From Akkermansia muciniphila (GTDB taxonomy: Bacteria; Verrucomicrobiota; Verrucomicrobiia; Verrucomicrobiales; V1-33): a stretch of DNA of 15,732 bases. The stretch spans positions 1 through 15,732 of the forward strand of contig CALQKQ020000025.1 of NCBI GenBank assembly GCA_943331195.2, in the 5' to 3' direction. Below, piece by piece: positions 15,101 through 15,732 of this stretch. A model generated the notes under the pieces. That model was not told the origin of the DNA and ran no database searches. It worked only from the letters and a program-made list of their open reading frames with translations. Within the stretch, counting starts at the first letter, position 1. Each line of letters begins with the position of its first letter. The position numbers and the translations under genes are program-made.

Positions 15101-15732
15101 GCACCCAAGAGTCCTTCTTCGACCTCCAATCCCTCGTCACCGGAGTCGCCCAATCCGGCACCCCCCTCGAACGCTTCGTCTTCGACCACATCGACCTCCC
15201 CGCCGAAGTCAACTTCATGGCCTGCATGGCCATCACCCAAAACATCGACGGCACCGACAAAAATCACTTCCTCTACCGCGACACCGAAGGCTCCGGCGAA
15301 TGGCGCACCCTCCCCTGGGATCTCGACCTCTCCTTCGGCCCCAACGCCCTCAACACCGATACCATCGTCTACAACCAACAAGACGCCATCAGCCCCCAAG
15401 CCACCAGCCACCCCTTCATCGGCGCCCGCCCCTGGCTCCTCCACTCCGGCAAATACCACCGCCTCCTCGAAGCCATCGTCAATACCCCCCGCGCCCGCGC
15501 CATGCTGCTGCGCCGCATCCGCACCCTAACGGACCAATTCCTCGGCACCACCTACTTCCAAAACCGCCTCGACACCCTCGTCCCCCGCCTCGCCCCCGAT
15601 GTCGTCGCCGACAAGGCCCGCTGGGGCGCCAATGCCTCCTTTCCCGGCTCCAGCTATACCCTCGAAGCCGCCAACAACCGCATCCGCACCGAATACCTCG
15701 CCCCCACCCGCCGCGCCGCCTTCCTCCGCAGC
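12106..15732 (+). CDS. Exported Ig–LamG–lamin-tail–CotH kinase protein (3' end outside window)
   Basis: The frame runs open from the ATG at 12106 for 1209 codons to the right edge, with no stop. Signal peptide about 1-24 (LLLLTALLLPLPAPAA). Residues about 50-235 look like a malectin-type beta-sandwich (WSITLTGLTPGDRWRVQLL, RNFDLSVDG). An Ig-like domain follows at about 244-320 (LQWFHG, LSDAGSYTLQATSSEG). A LamG domain spans about 327-548 (GWWKCDETTG, WQHVASTADGRTLRLFLNG, YWNGKLDDIAIWARAL). An LTD lamin-tail domain is at about 563-673 (ITEFLTSNTGGLNDED, DWIELYNG). A short Ig-like segment (about 726-813) precedes a CotH domain from about 840: RIRGGTSISWPKKSYKIEF, NIDGTDKNHFLYRD (1046-1059) and PWDLDLSFG (1070-1078), the kinase-like active-site motifs. 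CotH proteins are atypical protein kinases; this one is likely secreted or surface-bound with sugar- or surface-binding modules. Codons are almost all C-ending. The C-terminus and any anchor are not visible. Confidence 0.9.
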   Translation, partial: MSAFPKASALLLLTALLLPLPAPAALDPDSPQDLRSGGIGQGFPDFCGPAFQLGTVPGTLRAANFAGSGASLKLPSGSSQTVTACGLAGLSWLACSTGPLAPATANSGAAVAFTTTSDASARNAIANTGFHGMNGWSITLTGLTPGDRWRVQLLTADGFTSGSGRNFDLSVDGALAFDNFHPPAADAAPFAAIAQFEATVPATGKITILTGVGSPAVSSDTNPYLNALAMAKVDPTPTPPILTQQPLGFARLEADEGSLTVQVSGFPAPRLQWFHGPDPIPGATSATLPFPSLQLSDAGSYTLQATSSEGRAISNPALIAVSPQPTGLLRQLRGWWKCDETTGTTAADSSPYQNPATLHNFPTDGSAWVPGRVGGALKWRGSASADYLRVAEYLVPKGPITLSAWAWADARPSAASLLKTWHGPQLFSLGLDGTSGRLSHYLNPTASQVFVKDLNPFPLGSWQHVASTADGRTLRLFLNGSQISSTAYTQNPALPLLSQLGIGAKLNPSGTAADPSAPGYWNGKLDDIAIWARALGPGEINAIFTGGLQGQNLSEVDAAPDGPLTITEFLTSNTGGLNDEDLASPDWIELYNGNDVPLNLEDWSLTDDSANPAKWRFPATVLGAKQFLIVFASEKNRAVAGQTLHTNFKLSPSGEYLALFQPDGTLACAFAPLYPPQMANVSFGLTRPPTAAEPPGSAAFTALQRYYQNPTPGGLNASGAPALGPLLRSLDHAPAQPSDADDLTVSALLAPAFAPVASAELRYRVNFGSEIALPMQPAANGYWTAAIPASAASPGQLLRYFITATDTAGNTSRRPQFLDPTSQPQYQGTVVADPAITSPLPVFHWFVQNSAAAETSTGTRCSLFHNGLLYDNIFCRIRGGTSISWPKKSYKIEFNDDFPFQRQPGHSVDEFDFNTTYTDKSYNRAVLHYELNRDAGLPSPDTFHAHIRRNGSFYSVALYTEQPDRDFLRRTGLHPNGSLYKGGPGANGDSIAGYEKKTRTQESFFDLQSLVTGVAQSGTPLERFVFDHIDLPAEVNFMACMAITQNIDGTDKNHFLYRDTEGSGEWRTLPWDLDLSFGPNALNTDTIVYNQQDAISPQATSHPFIGARPWLLHSGKYHRLLEAIVNTPRARAMLLRRIRTLTDQFLGTTYFQNRLDTLVPRLAPDVVADKARWGANASFPGSSYTLEAANNRIRTEYLAPTRRAAFLRS

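Noticed and set aside
14101..15459. 452-codon open frame on the minus strand
   Set aside because: It is antisense to the CotH gene and encodes a Gly/Val/Glu/Ala low-complexity string, which is the mirror of C-ending codons on the + strand. The + frame holds recognisable LTD and CotH domains.
14321..15529. 402-codon + frame rich in Pro/Ser/Thr
   Set aside because: Out-of-frame shadow of the CotH gene; the low-complexity composition arises from reading GCC/CTC/ACC codons shifted by one.

Overview
The window is a very GC-rich bacterial chromosome segment that best fits the PVC group, most likely a Verrucomicrobiota. The main reasons are a giant secreted multi-haem protein of the planctomycete/verrucomicrobial PSCyt1–DUF1549–DUF1553 type carrying WD40 repeats, a secreted CotH-kinase protein with LamG and lamin-tail domains, and an RNase HIII. 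This assignment is inference from gene families; there is no rRNA or other marker here. No tRNA, rRNA, CRISPR, insertion sequence or phage gene was seen.

Layout, left to right: alanine racemase (alr, +, 5' end outside the window); a small SH3-domain lipoprotein (-) overlapping it tail to tail; a multipass HTTM-like membrane protein and an 82-residue protein of unknown function (+, probably one transcript); a YbaB/EbfC nucleoid protein (-); an exported beta-propeller-like protein of unknown function (-); a TSUP/TauE-SafE permease (+); RNase HIII (rnhC, -); the 1698-residue PSCyt1/WD40/DUF1549/DUF1553 protein (-); and an exported Ig–LamG–LTD–CotH protein (+) still open at the right edge after 1209 codons.

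How the parts relate: the genes are mostly singletons in alternating orientation, not one pathway operon. Housekeeping functions (peptidoglycan D-alanine supply, RNA/DNA hybrid removal, nucleoid binding) are interleaved with large exported proteins whose exact substrates are unknown. The usual DUF1501 partner of the DUF1549/DUF1553 protein is not beside it on either side. It ends downstream in rnhC and is divergent from the CotH gene.

The striking sequence-level property is strand asymmetry. The + strand is C-rich throughout, so + genes use C-ending codons almost exclusively, while - genes are rich in G-ending codons. One consequence is clusters of G-tracts on the - strand in the spacers at 1541-1637, 3287-3414 and 11964-12105 that match the canonical four-tract quadruplex pattern. 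The spacer before rnhC holds two interlocking perfect inverted repeats right upstream of its Shine-Dalgarno sequence. I found no clear evidence of a wholly new multi-gene system. The best candidates for novelty are the exported propeller-like protein, the PSD1 insertion architecture and the structured rnhC leader.
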